Assembly (NCBI GenBank): GCA_035315125.1
Contig: DATFYI010000331.1
Span: forward strand, 1-6,017
DNA from: DATFYI01 sp035315125
GTDB taxonomy: Bacteria; Chloroflexota; Anaerolineae; Anaerolineales; Anaerolineaceae
Reading direction: 5' to 3'
DNA: 6,017 nt
In this document: in pieces, positions 5,439 to 6,017 of the stretch
Numbering within the stretch: position 1 is the first letter of the stretch
How the letters are laid out: each line of letters opens with the position of its first letter
Translations under genes and position numbers: made by a program
The notes under the pieces: generated by a model
Seen by the model: only the letters and a program-made list of their open reading frames with translations
Databases searched by the model: none
What the model was told of the DNA's origin: nothing

Positions 5439-6017
5439 TTGATCCTGGCGCAAGTTGGACCTTCCCAGGCCAATCGTAAAAAGCGGGCCCATCAGTACGC
5501 CAAACAGGAACCCGCCGACGTGCGCCCACCAGGCAATGCCGCCGGCTGCCGCCGCCCCGCCGCTGGTGCTGAGCGACAGTATGCCTGAAAAGAGCTGGAT
5601 GAGAAACCAGCCGCCGATAAAGATAATGGCCGGCAGCTCGATAAACCAGGGGATGATGATCAGCAAGACGAGCGTAAGTACGCGCGCCCGCGGGTAAAAA
5701 ACCAGGTAGGCGCCCATCACCGCCGCGATGGCCCCGCTGGCGCCGATGGAAGGCACGTACGGGTCGGTCGAGAAGAAGATCTCCAGCAAAGCCGCCGCCA
5801 ACCCGCCCAGAACGTAGAAGATCAGGTAGCGGAAAGAGCCCATGCGGTCTTCAACGTTATCGCCAAAGATGATTAACACCCACATATTGCTGAGGATGTG
5901 CAGCCAGCCGGCGTGCAGGAACATATGTGTGAAGAGCGGGTAAAGTGTGAAAGGATTGGTCCAGTTCAAATGGGCCGGTACCAGGCCGTAGATGTTGAAA
6001 AGGCGGTTCAAGCCGGC
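5427..6017 (-). CDS. rhomboid-family intramembrane serine protease, N-terminus cut
   Basis: The frame is open to the right edge, giving 196 visible residues; the start and the first membrane helix lie outside. Rhomboids cut transmembrane segments of substrate proteins within the membrane, using a Ser-His pair. All hallmarks are visible: YGLVP before the second helix, FTHMFLHAGWLHILSNMW with the HxxxN pair (His40, Asn44), the loop FGDNVEDRMG, the Ser motif GASGA (Ser94) and the His motif AHVGGF (His166). The order and spacing match active bacterial rhomboids, so it should be catalytic. A TTG at 6011 could be read as a start, but the frame continues in rhomboid-like sequence and the domain would then lack a helix. 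The downstream neighbour is the CPBP-like gene on the same strand. Its substrates are unknown. Confidence 0.95.
   Translation of the reverse strand, partial: AGLNRLFNIYGLVPAHLNWTNPFTLYPLFTHMFLHAGWLHILSNMWVLIIFGDNVEDRMGSFRYLIFYVLGGLAAALLEIFFSTDPYVPSIGASGAIAAVMGAYLVFYPRARVLTLVLLIIIPWFIELPAIIFIGGWFLIQLFSGILSLSTSGGAAAAGGIAWWAHVGGFLFGVLMGPLFTIGLGRSNLRQDQSYP

Overview
The window looks like a piece of a bacterial chromosome of Chloroflexota (Anaerolineae) type. This is inferred from protein style rather than a marker gene: lipoproteins with Thr-Pro-rich linkers, a LolA-like lipoprotein, a TPR module of the 'LDPE..AWLWLS' type fused through one membrane helix to an MmpS-like domain, and a rhomboid protease next to a CPBP-like membrane protein. 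No RNA gene, CRISPR array or transposase is visible.

Layout. Positions 1-1821 (minus strand) hold a tight pair: a secreted Ig-like protein of unknown function (883-1821), then, 4 bp on, a LolA/LppX-like lipoprotein (1-878) that runs off the left edge. A 163-bp spacer with a possible promoter and two inverted repeats separates them from an AT-rich gene (1985-3025, minus) coding for a TPR, one-helix, MmpS-like protein with an internal 135-bp tandem duplication. A 245-bp divergent region (3026-3270) holds a possible promoter, an 11-codon ORF with a perfect Shine-Dalgarno sequence and a possible dispersed-repeat fragment. It leads to a PDZ lipoprotein on the plus strand (3271-3714). This gene converges on a minus-strand Thr-Pro-rich lipoprotein (3920-4372). 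The 205 bp between them keep a coding-like stretch in frame with the lipoprotein, after its stop codon. Positions 4612-5361 (minus) encode a CPBP-like multi-pass protein, and 5427-6017 (minus) a rhomboid protease cut by the right edge.

All seven genes encode exported or membrane proteins, so the locus has an envelope theme: four carry Sec or lipoprotein signals, one a single membrane anchor, and two are intramembrane-protease-like. The rhomboid and CPBP genes lie 65 bp apart on one strand and may be co-transcribed. I see no convincing new system. The best leads are the in-frame remnant after the Thr-Pro lipoprotein, that protein's odd aromatic/His/Cys tail, and the duplicated linker in the AT-rich MmpS-like gene.
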